Virus record (IMG/VR): IMGVR_UViG_3300032214_001486
Location: 40,975-104,974 of that record
Source: a virus
DNA length: 64,000 nt
Reading direction: 5' to 3' (one strand)
A program made the position numbers and the translations under genes. The notes below the pieces were generated by a model. The model did not search any database. It saw nothing but the letters and a program-made list of their open reading frames with translations, and had not been told where the DNA came from. Of this stretch, positions 55,503-62,775 are shown in pieces (the first letter of the stretch is position 1; every line of letters begins with the position of its first letter).

Positions 55503-58216
55503 TCCTCACCTTCCTCGGCGTCGTCGCCGTCGTCGTCGTCGTCATCATCATCATCGTCGTCACCGTCGTCATCGTCCTCGTCGTCAAAGACAATGCCCCA
55601 ATTCATATCGGGAACCAACGGATGCTCTTGGAGCAATTCTACCACGTCGAGGGCCGTGTCCTCGGTGGCCCCTGCGCGCAGTAAGCCCTGATAGACGGTA
55701 TCCTCTTGGAGTAGGACGTAAATACGCTTCTCCGCAGTCAGGGCGCGAATGATCAAGGCTTCCCAAGTGTCTTGGGGCTGCGACTGACACTGTTGTACCA
55801 ACGCGACAAGGGCCGCCTGCGCGGCGTTGCGATCCGAGGGGGACATGCGCTGGGGGCCGGCATTTTGGGCCGGAGCCTGCGCTGGGGCTTGGGCTGGTGC
55901 CTGAGCCTGGGCCGGGATGGACGGGGCTTGAACGGCCTGGGCCGGCTGTACCTGCTGAGCCGGCTGGGCCTGCTGGACCTGCTGAGCCTGGGGAGCAGCC
56001 TGCTGAACGGGTCGGGCTTGCGGAGCGGGGGAAACACCGACAAACGGGGCTTGAACGGGCCTTTGTTGCATCGGCGGCGGCTGCATGGGCGGCTGCTGCA
56101 TCGGCCGGGGCTGCTGCGGGGGCAGAACCCGCGGCATAGTCGGGTTCTGAACGCCCCCGACCATCCCCGGTGCCGGGAGGGCCATGCGGGTTTGCGGGGC
56201 GGGAAGGGCCCGTTGGGGTTGCGTACCCCCCTGGGCACGGCGCTGAGCGGCACCCGAGATCATCTTGGCCTTGGCTACCTCCCCCACGGTCATCATCACC
56301 TTGCCGGCAAGGTCCGCCCAAATTGGGGTATTGTCAGGCTCGGGGGGCGGCGGCGGGTTGAGGAACCGATCTACCAATTGCTTAGGCTCGACGCCCACCG
56401 CGGCCAGTAGGGCGGTCGCCTTTGCAATAGCTTCCTCGACAGAAGTACCCTTGACCGATTGCGCCGCTTGAACGGCCAATTGTAGCTGCATCTGCTGTAG
56501 CTGAGCCATCGCCTGCTCATGCTCCCGCTTCGCTACCTTTTCGTCCTCCAGCCGCTTTAGCTCTAACTCATGGGCGCGCTGGTCGGCCTTCTCTTTCCGC
56601 TCACGCTCGGCCTGCTCGATTTTCTCCTTTCGCTCCCGATCTTCCCGCTCTATCCGCTCCTTTCGCTCTCGCTCCTCTCGATCCAAACGCTCCCGCCGGT
56701 CCCGCTCCTCGCGCTCTGTGCGGTTACGTTCTTCTCGTTCACGCTGCTCAGCCTCAAAACGGCGGGTACGTTCCTCCCGCTCCATTTGCCGTTCCTGCTG
56801 AAATTCTTGGGCGCGGCGCAAAAGCTCGGCCTGAATACTCTCCGCTTGGGATTTCATCTGCGCGACTTGCAGCTCAATTCCCTGCTGCTGTAGCTTCGTC
56901 TGCGCCTCTAAGCGCATACGCTCCGCTTCAATCGAAGTCTTAGCCTCAGCCCGCTGCTTCTCAGCGTCAATCCGCATCTGTTCCAGACGGGCCTTAACTT
57001 CCGCCTCGACTACGGCTTGCCTGCGGTCATGCTCCGCCTGCTGGCGCTGGGCCGCCGCGGCATCGTCGGCCAATTGCTTCGCCAGCTTGCGATCAAACTC
57101 AGCCTGCTCACGGGCAAGCCGGGCGTTGATCGCGGCTTCCTCACGGGCAAGCCGGGCCTGCTCCCGCTCGATTTCAGACTGGAACCGCTTTTCCGTTAGC
57201 TCTTTGTCCAGCCGGGCCCGTTCCGCCTCTTTGTCCGCAGCGATCCGCGCAGACTGTACTTCACGGTCAGCGGCCTGCCGGGAAGCCTCTAAAGTCTGCT
57301 GGAAGAACGCGGCGCTATTGTCCGATAGCTGCTGGCTCTGCGCCCGCATTTGTTCCAAGGCCAGCCGTGCGCGTTCCTGCTCAGCCTGCATCGACTTTTC
57401 AGCGAGCGACTGAATTGCATTGGTGGTAACCGCGTTATTCTGCGCCTGTAGCTCGACCTCGCGGGAAGCGTTGAGGCGCGAACGCTCCTGCTCGGCTTGG
57501 GTCATCTGAAAAGTACGATCCATCGCACTCTGCATCAGGCCGAAAACGCTGTCAGGCACGGGGGGCGGGGCCGCCGGAGGCTGCGGGTAGCCGGGGTAGC
57601 CGGGGTAGCCAAAACCCCCACCGGGTACACCCAACATGCGAAGCTGGCGCTGCCGTTCTTCTTCTTCTTCGCGGGCTCGGAGGGCCTGCAATACCACATG
57701 GTCGGCGCCGATGGTCTTTTCAGTCTCGTGGCCGATCTCTTTGCCATCCCGGCCCAGCGGCCAAATCTTGAATATGGCCCGATCATCACCAGGGCGAGGC
57801 ATTGAGTTACGGAATTTCTTGACGAAATCTTCCTCCGTAGCCTCAGCCGGAATGGTGCCAAGGGACACCCAGGCGCCGTTATCGAGCTTATGTACCTGCA
57901 AACCCAGGACAGCCGGGTAGTTACCCCCCTGGACAAACAGCCGGGGAGAGGACGACCGGCCCGCAAGGGTAGAAATGCGGCTGTCGATGGGCGACTCGGT
58001 AGATACACCGCTAATCTCTACCGGGGCGTTGAGATTTTCTAACGGGGTGTCAAAACCTTCACCGTCGCCCCCTTCCTCAGAATTCTCGTCGTCCTCCTCC
58101 TCAAAAGCAGAGCGAAACCGGGGGGCCGGCGTCGGGCGCTCTGGCCTGGGTCGCCCCCTTGCAGGCCGAGTATCCTCAAAGGCGTTGTCGAGATCATCCC
58201 TACCGCGGATCGGCAT
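55499..58216 (-). CDS. 905-aa coiled-coil protein with acidic tail
   Basis: Start at ATG 58216 (MPIRGRDDLDNAFEDTRPAR), a few bases after GGGGGG; the short upstream extension is less likely. A folded domain at about residues 90-190 (RLFVQGGNYPAVLGLQVHKL, FKIWPLGRDGKEIGHETEK) precedes roughly 400 residues of Glu/Gln/Arg coiled coil, then Pro/Gln-rich sequence (QPRPMQQPPMQPPPMQQRP) and an extremely acidic end. It is the longest gene in the virion block and first of its operon. It may be a scaffold or a long structural spacer. It lacks the membrane helices of a tape-measure protein. Confidence 0.7.
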   Translation of the reverse strand: MPIRGRDDLDNAFEDTRPARGRPRPERPTPAPRFRSAFEEEDDENSEEGGDGEGFDTPLENLNAPVEISGVSTESPIDSRISTLAGRSSSPRLFVQGGNYPAVLGLQVHKLDNGAWVSLGTIPAEATEEDFVKKFRNSMPRPGDDRAIFKIWPLGRDGKEIGHETEKTIGADHVVLQALRAREEEEERQRQLRMLGVPGGGFGYPGYPGYPQPPAAPPPVPDSVFGLMQSAMDRTFQMTQAEQERSRLNASREVELQAQNNAVTTNAIQSLAEKSMQAEQERARLALEQMRAQSQQLSDNSAAFFQQTLEASRQAADREVQSARIAADKEAERARLDKELTEKRFQSEIEREQARLAREEAAINARLAREQAEFDRKLAKQLADDAAAAQRQQAEHDRRQAVVEAEVKARLEQMRIDAEKQRAEAKTSIEAERMRLEAQTKLQQQGIELQVAQMKSQAESIQAELLRRAQEFQQERQMEREERTRRFEAEQREREERNRTEREERDRRERLDREERERKERIEREDRERKEKIEQAERERKEKADQRAHELELKRLEDEKVAKREHEQAMAQLQQMQLQLAVQAAQSVKGTSVEEAIAKATALLAAVGVEPKQLVDRFLNPPPPPEPDNTPIWADLAGKVMMTVGEVAKAKMISGAAQRRAQGGTQPQRALPAPQTRMALPAPGMVGGVQNPTMPRVLPPQQPRPMQQPPMQPPPMQQRPVQAPFVGVSPAPQARPVQQAAPQAQQVQQAQPAQQVQPAQAVQAPSIPAQAQAPAQAPAQAPAQNAGPQRMSPSDRNAAQAALVALVQQCQSQPQDTWEALIIRALTAEKRIYVLLQEDTVYQGLLRAGATEDTALDVVELLQEHPLVPDMNWGIVFDDEDDDDGDDDDDDDDDDDGDDAEEGEE

Positions 58217-58269
58217 TTGTACCCCCCTTTTTGGCTTGTGAACAATGCCAATCCCACCCCTAACCGCCT

Positions 58270-58298
58270 TTGACAATAAGGCAAGAGTAGGTTACATT
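58270..58298 (+). promoter_or_regulatory. Consensus promoter TTGACA-17-TACATT
   Basis: TTGACA (58270-58275), 17-base spacer, TACATT (58293-58298), 18 bases before the ATG at 58317. A perfect -35 box. It lies in the divergent gap to the 905-aa gene, and its -35 contains TTGACAATA, half of the palindrome at 22181. Confidence 0.8.
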
Positions 58299-58316
58299 TA
58301 TAGTGAGAGGTACTCT

Positions 58317-59006
58317 ATGTCTATACTAAAAAAAGTCAATGAGAACCTGCGAGCTAAGTCACAGAGTGACCAAGCCCTTGATAAGCCTGCGATTGGTATT
58401 AGTACGATTGCCCCCGGCTCTGCTGTCATTACGGAGGTCTTTCGGCCCTACGCTCCCTTGCCGGCGGCGCCGGTCGTGGCCGAGCAGCCTATCACGGGCC
58501 CGCCGGGCGAGTCAAACGCCCCCAAGAAACGGCGTGTGGGTAGACCCATGAAAGAGGCCGATCTTGTGCCGGGAGAAAAGCTGAAACGCGGCGTTGCGTC
58601 AGCCGTCCCCGGCGTTGTCCGAGACAAGATCGTGTCCTTTGGTGCGACCGCCTATGAACGGGCTGTACTTGTCGAAGAAGCCCTGCGGCTCGACATGAGC
58701 TTGTCGGCGATGCTGCGTCAAGCCGTGTTCGCGGGCTTGAACATCCCCCCACCACACCCCGAGAAGATCGAGATCCAGGGCCAAGGCCCGCTGGTCCGGG
58801 GAGCGTGGCTGGACAAACTAAAGAACCTAAATACGATGGATGATGTGACCCGGTTGATGAAAACCCTGGAAGTGATGATGAAATCAGAGGGAGGGCGAGA
58901 ACGGGTCGAACAGATCCTCAAAGAGCAGACCCGGAAACGAAAAAAGCTAAAGTCGCAGGAAGGCGAGAAATCGAAAAAACCTAAAGTCAAGGGGAAAGGA
59001 ACGTGA
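58317..59006 (+). CDS. AT-hook / ribbon-helix-helix regulator
   Basis: 229 residues from ATG 58317. APKKRRVGRPMKEADLVPGE contains an AT-hook core (GRP flanked by basic residues) at about residue 75-82. AVLVEEALRLDMSLSAMLRQ fits the helix pair of an RHH or similar DNA-binding fold. The tail is Lys-rich (KKLKSQEGEKSKKPKVKGKG). It is likely a transcription factor for the divergent virion operons and has the best promoter in the window. The exact fold is inferred. Confidence 0.7.
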   Translation: MSILKKVNENLRAKSQSDQALDKPAIGISTIAPGSAVITEVFRPYAPLPAAPVVAEQPITGPPGESNAPKKRRVGRPMKEADLVPGEKLKRGVASAVPGVVRDKIVSFGATAYERAVLVEEALRLDMSLSAMLRQAVFAGLNIPPPHPEKIEIQGQGPLVRGAWLDKLKNLNTMDDVTRLMKTLEVMMKSEGGRERVEQILKEQTRKRKKLKSQEGEKSKKPKVKGKGT

Positions 59007-59314
59007 GTGACGGCAAAAAGGTCATCGACCTCAACGAAGTACAGCGATTGTTTACGAAAGCCTGGGTCGGAGTGCTGCGGGACAAACCTGAATTTCTCCC
59101 CACCTTCGACCAGAGCTTCCCCGGCTTCTACAGCCGGAAGGAAGATATAGGTATTGCGGTCAGCGGCGAGCTTTACGTCATCGGACACATGGACTTGAAG
59201 GGTAACTTTGTGCCCAACGCAGGCCCCTTCACGTCTGCGGCGGGGGCGGCTATCGCGGCGGTGGGGATGGTTGCCAATAGTCAAGCAAGCCGGGCCCTCC
59301 AGCACGGGGATTGA
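59003..59314 (+). CDS. Unknown 103-aa protein
   Basis: GTG 59003 overlaps the upstream stop (GTGA). VIDLNEVQRLFTKAWVGVLR and IAVSGELYVIGHMDLKGNFV suggest a small alpha/beta protein, followed by an Ala/Gly-rich hydrophobic helix (TSAAGAAIAAVGMVANSQ). No family is recognised. Coupled to the regulator. Confidence 0.65.
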   Translation: MSDGKKVIDLNEVQRLFTKAWVGVLRDKPEFLPTFDQSFPGFYSRKEDIGIAVSGELYVIGHMDLKGNFVPNAGPFTSAAGAAIAAVGMVANSQASRALQHGD

Positions 59315-59339
59315 CCCAGGCTCGCTCTTGGAGTACCCT
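59311..59339 (+). promoter_or_regulatory. Promoter TTGACC-17-TACCCT
   Basis: TTGACC (59311-59316) overlaps the stop codon of the 103-aa gene; 17-base spacer; TACCCT (59334-59339), 36 bases before the start at 59375. Confidence 0.65.
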
Positions 59340-59374
59340 GCCCACACTTCCCCCCACCACCAATGAGGCAGACC

Positions 59375-59998
59375 ATGAGCGATCTCGGCTTTCCCACCAT
59401 CCCCGGCACGGAACCCGCATACAACGTCGATAATCTCCAATTCGACACTGACCCCGAGACTATGCGCCGGCAATACTACGCGCAGACTCTCGCCGCGCAG
59501 CAGCAGCAGCAGCCGCAAACCTTCATCCCGTCTGCCGCGGAAACACCGGGAACAGCCGTGGTGGCCCCTGCCCCCGTCTCTATCGAGGCGTCCGCAGACA
59601 CCGGGTATTATGGGGGTATGTACGACGACGATTATGGCGATCCCGGCGAAAGCAACGACTTCTATGACAGTGTGCAGCAGGGTAGTGTTCTCGTCGGGTT
59701 CGCCCTAATCGGGCAGGTTGCCGATCAATGGCTCAAAGAGCGCACCGGGGCCGCTGGCTACGGCCCGATTTTGGGCGCGGCTACCGGAAACGCCCTCAAC
59801 ACCGTCATCGCGGCGAGCGACGGCGGGGCCAAGGCCAGCGCGAAGGCGCTGGGCGGCGCCCTTCTGCCAATGCTGCCGCTGGTGGCCGCGGTGGGCCTAA
59901 AGAAAGAGATTAGCGGGGGTACTCGGATTGCCCTTCTCCTTAGTAGTGCGGGGCTGCTCGGCGCCTCCCTCTACATGAAAAAGCAGGGGAAGAAGTAA
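59375..59998 (+). CDS. Virion-type membrane protein, 207 aa
   Basis: ATG 59375 (MSDLGFPTIPGTEPAYNVDN) with GAGG upstream; an ATG 12 bases earlier is possible. A Gln/Pro/Ala-rich start and acidic patch (YYGGMYDDDYGDPGESND) precede hydrophobic segments (GSVLVGFALIGQVADQW, LGGALLPMLPLVAAVGL, IALLLSSAGLLGASLYM) and a KKQGKK tail. Two or three membrane passes. Same tail plan as the minus-strand virion proteins. Confidence 0.65.
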   Translation: MSDLGFPTIPGTEPAYNVDNLQFDTDPETMRRQYYAQTLAAQQQQQPQTFIPSAAETPGTAVVAPAPVSIEASADTGYYGGMYDDDYGDPGESNDFYDSVQQGSVLVGFALIGQVADQWLKERTGAAGYGPILGAATGNALNTVIAASDGGAKASAKALGGALLPMLPLVAAVGLKKEISGGTRIALLLSSAGLLGASLYMKKQGKK

Positions 59999-60000
59999 TC

Positions 60001-60690
60001 ATGGGAAAGGGGATTTTGGACGAAATCAAGGCGGACGCCGCTGAAAACTGGCTATCTCTCGCCGAGGTAGAAGCCGCAATCCCCGCCATGAAAGCCAAAG
60101 GTGTGTCGGCCGTTGCCCGCGGAGAACAGCGGTCAAAGGTGACAGGGGGCGGGTTTATCGGCGCATACCGGCTCGCGGAGGGCGACCCCGGCACAATGGC
60201 CGATCTACTCGCAACCGCTAATCAAAGCTGGGCAAAACGGCGCATGGACTTTGTTTCTCGCCATATGGCCCAGCTTATCAACCGGGGAGAAGCCCTGTAT
60301 GACGGCAAGGGCAACCCTAAAGGCCGACACTTAGCCCTGATCGCCTGGGCATACACCCCGGACTATGACGGGTTTAAGGCGTGGCTGCGCCGTTCTCGCG
60401 GCGGACTGACGCGGAACGGTAGCCCCTGGAACCCCTGGAAAAAGGTCAATCGACCCGGCTCCGAAGTACAGACCCTCCTATTTGACCGTGACAAGTGGAA
60501 GCTGGGGGAAGCGCGGGACTGGCTCAAAGGTCACGGGTTTAACGGGCTCGGTGTAGACGCTAAGCCTAACAATCTACGGTTCCGGCAGCGGGAACCCTCT
60601 GAATTCCACCCTAATACCTTCCGCACCATTCCGTTTGGCCCGGATAGCGGAATACAAGCCGTTGTCGGAATTCCCTATGAAAAAGCCTAA
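60001..60690 (+). CDS. Phage protein with VQTLLFD..KW domain
   Basis: 229 residues. After a helical N-terminal part (MAQLINRGEALYDGKGNPKG), residues about 155-225 (VQTLLFDRDKWKLGEARDWL, NLRFRQREPSEFHPNTFRTI) form a domain known from many phage proteins, where it is often linked to prohead or virion genes, function unresolved. A recognisable version ends the short SNF2 helicase at 22234. It overlaps the next gene by 14 bases. Confidence 0.75.
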   Translation: MGKGILDEIKADAAENWLSLAEVEAAIPAMKAKGVSAVARGEQRSKVTGGGFIGAYRLAEGDPGTMADLLATANQSWAKRRMDFVSRHMAQLINRGEALYDGKGNPKGRHLALIAWAYTPDYDGFKAWLRRSRGGLTRNGSPWNPWKKVNRPGSEVQTLLFDRDKWKLGEARDWLKGHGFNGLGVDAKPNNLRFRQREPSEFHPNTFRTIPFGPDSGIQAVVGIPYEKA

Positions 60691-61294
60691 GATCGAGCAT
60701 GTGCGCCCGGACGGCTTCGATACCTACCGCTGGTGGGCGCCGCAACGGCTCAAACCGGGCCCGACGTGGTTCTATGCGACGTTGGAGCATGGGTATCACC
60801 GGCCGGGCAAGGTAGAATTGGCGACGGTGGACGCGCCGCTGCGGCCGTTGGTGGCGAACATGGTGAACTATGGCGTGCCGACGCTCCCCTCGTGTGCGGG
60901 TCATTTCCCGTCCGATCAAGAGCTTTGGCGCCTGTACGAAGGTCTAATGCGGGACGCGGAATGGGTCAGAAGCTACGGTCTGACGCTAAAGTGTGTGGAA
61001 ACCGGCGCCCTGGACGTTCACCGTGACCCTTCCTGGCGATTGCCCCTCTATGAAACCTGGGCAACAGAAACGAAAAAATACAGCGGGGTTGGCCGCATCG
61101 GGCTGGTGGTGTGTCCAGCCGACGCCGCCGGTATCTGCGAGGACTTGACCGACATTCCCGGTGTCCGCGTTGAAGTGAAGGCAGCCGAGGACGGGCAAGG
61201 TAATGAAATCGCCACGATTATCACAAAGGCGAACGACTTGGGCCACAGGGACCAGCTTTGGGGTACAATCACCCATCGACTAACCCTGGAGTAA
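60677..61294 (+). CDS. Unknown 205-aa protein
   Basis: Start at ATG 60677 (MKKPKIEHVRPDGFDTYRWW). An alpha/beta chain with YGVPTLPSCAGHFPSDQELW and RIGLVVCPADAAGICEDLTD; the latter and DIPGVRVEVKAAEDGQGNEI look like a small ferredoxin-like or beta-alpha fold. No catalytic motif is clear. TACAAT near its end (61264) may serve as a -10 for the next gene. Confidence 0.65.
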   Translation: MKKPKIEHVRPDGFDTYRWWAPQRLKPGPTWFYATLEHGYHRPGKVELATVDAPLRPLVANMVNYGVPTLPSCAGHFPSDQELWRLYEGLMRDAEWVRSYGLTLKCVETGALDVHRDPSWRLPLYETWATETKKYSGVGRIGLVVCPADAAGICEDLTDIPGVRVEVKAAEDGQGNEIATIITKANDLGHRDQLWGTITHRLTLE

Positions 61295-61297
61295 AAT

Positions 61298-61942
61298 ATG
61301 GCGACAGGCAAATCACAGAACGGCTGGCCCGCGTCGCCCAACGCCGCAAGTGTAGGGATTAGGCCCTTTTCGTTTGTGCTGCGGGGGGTTCCCCGTAAGC
61401 TGATGCTGGCAGAGTCCGTCGCACCTCAGCTTATTGAGATCATTCAATGGTGGGACCAGAACATCGAGCCCGTCACGCAGTTAGGTAGCTGGAATTACCG
61501 GGAGATCCGCGGTAAAGAGGGAACAGGGGTTCTATCTAACCATTCCAGCGGAACAGCGGTTGACATTAATTGGGATAAGCACCCGCTCGGGGCGGTGGGG
61601 ACCATTCCGGCGGACAAAGCAGCAGCGTTGCGGGCCAAGGTGTCGAGCCTCGGGCTGCGCTGGGGCGGCGACTACAAGCGCAGGAAAGACGAGCACCACG
61701 TTGAAGTCGCATACGGGCCCCTACAGCACACGGCGGTCGTGCGGGTCCAGCAGGCGCAGCAGGCGATCACGGGTGGAAAAAAAGCCGGTACTGCCGGGGC
61801 CCGGCGAGCCGCAAGACGGCTTTACAAGGAGAGGCGCGCTGTCTATACTGTTACTGCTATCGTATCTGCGATTTTTGTGGTAGGCTTAGGTGGTCTGCTA
61901 CTTCAACGCAAAAAGACAGCGCCGCCGGGAGGGCTGAAATGA
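61298..61942 (+). CDS. M15 (VanY-like) D-Ala-D-Ala peptidase with C-terminal membrane anchor
   Basis: 214 residues from ATG with GGAG upstream. The zinc site is complete: SNHSSGTAVDINWD (SxHxxGxAxD, about residues 80-92) and DEHHVEVAYG (about 131). The fold cleaves peptidoglycan stem peptides. After a basic linker comes YTVTAIVSAIFVVGLGGLLL, one membrane segment, and a short KK tail. Free phage endolysins lack such an anchor; this form fits an enzyme held in a virion membrane for entry, or in the host inner membrane. It overlaps the next gene (ATGA). Confidence 0.9.
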   Translation: MATGKSQNGWPASPNAASVGIRPFSFVLRGVPRKLMLAESVAPQLIEIIQWWDQNIEPVTQLGSWNYREIRGKEGTGVLSNHSSGTAVDINWDKHPLGAVGTIPADKAAALRAKVSSLGLRWGGDYKRRKDEHHVEVAYGPLQHTAVVRVQQAQQAITGGKKAGTAGARRAARRLYKERRAVYTVTAIVSAIFVVGLGGLLLQRKKTAPPGGLK

Positions 61943-62706
61943 ACGAGGACAATGTTTGCGAAGTTACCCTTGTACGGACTCCGCAAGGGGACTACACGCT
62001 GGCCGGTATTGACGACTACCTCAACGAAGTCGGGGATATGGGCGACGCCGCCAGCCGACGCAAGCGGCGGACAGAGCGGAAAAAGAAGCGGTACTCCAAA
62101 GCCAGCAAAAGCACCCGGAAGGCCGCGATTGCCGCCCGCGTAGCTACCCGGATGGCGATCCGAGCGGGCAAAGTGAAAAAGGGCCGGGTTAGCAAGGCCG
62201 CACGAAACGCCCGGCGGGCTGCCCGTAAGGGTTCGAGCGTGCTGGCGTCGGTTGTCGCCGGTCTAATGGCGGTCGGCCTATCCAAAAAGACCGCTACGGC
62301 CTACGCTAAGCGGGCGATTGCGCTGCTCAGCGGCAAAAAGAGCAAGAGCAAAGGCAAGAGCAAGGGTAAGAGCACCGCGAAGCCCACGGCGGACGAAAAG
62401 CTGGTCGCCGCTGCCACCAACGAGGAGAACGCCGCGGAAGCATCGGGTGAAACCGAGGAGGACGAAGCGGAGGACGAAGGGGAAGGCGAGGACGACCTTG
62501 AGGGTGAAGATGCAGAATTTGACGAGGAATATGACTCGGGCCCCGGCGGTACAGAAGTCGCGGGCTACGGTGCAATCCCCACAATTGATCGCGTCAAGCC
62601 TTTCATCCCCTGGATTGTGCTCGGGGTTGGCGCCCTGGCTATCTGGAAATTCAGCGCGTCCGATGCTCCGGCGGCCGACAAAGCCCCGGCCCGAAAGAAG
62701 CGGTGA
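61939..62706 (+). CDS. Basic/acidic virion-type membrane protein, 255 aa
   Basis: After MNEDNVCEVTLVRTPQGDYT the chain is very basic (SRRKRRTERKKKRYSKASKS, KSKSKGKSKGKSTAK), then strongly acidic (EEDEAEDEGEGEDDLEGEDA), then a membrane segment (VKPFIPWIVLGVGALAIWKF) and a Lys/Arg tail. The basic half could bind DNA. Coupled to the M15 peptidase. A hairpin (TCGAGGG/CCCTCGA, 62707-62728) follows without a T-run. Confidence 0.65.
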   Translation: MNEDNVCEVTLVRTPQGDYTLAGIDDYLNEVGDMGDAASRRKRRTERKKKRYSKASKSTRKAAIAARVATRMAIRAGKVKKGRVSKAARNARRAARKGSSVLASVVAGLMAVGLSKKTATAYAKRAIALLSGKKSKSKGKSKGKSTAKPTADEKLVAAATNEENAAEASGETEEDEAEDEGEGEDDLEGEDAEFDEEYDSGPGGTEVAGYGAIPTIDRVKPFIPWIVLGVGALAIWKFSASDAPAADKAPARKKR

Positions 62707-62714
62707 TCGAGGGG

Positions 62715-62744
62715 TAGACCTCCCTCGACCCCCTGTGGTACGAT
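62715..62744 (+). promoter_or_regulatory. Possible promoter TAGACC-18-TACGAT
   Basis: TAGACC (62715-62720), 18-base spacer, TACGAT (62739-62744) with an extended TG. It precedes the ATG at 62776 by about 32 bases. The -35 lies in the loop of a small hairpin. Confidence 0.45.
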
Positions 62745-62775
62745 CTGCCGACCCCCATTTCCCCTGGAGAAAACA

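Noticed and set aside
55499-58216. 905-aa coiled-coil protein as a tail tape measure
   Set aside because: It lacks internal membrane helices and there are no tail genes around it; the acidic end and Pro/Gln-rich part do not fit.
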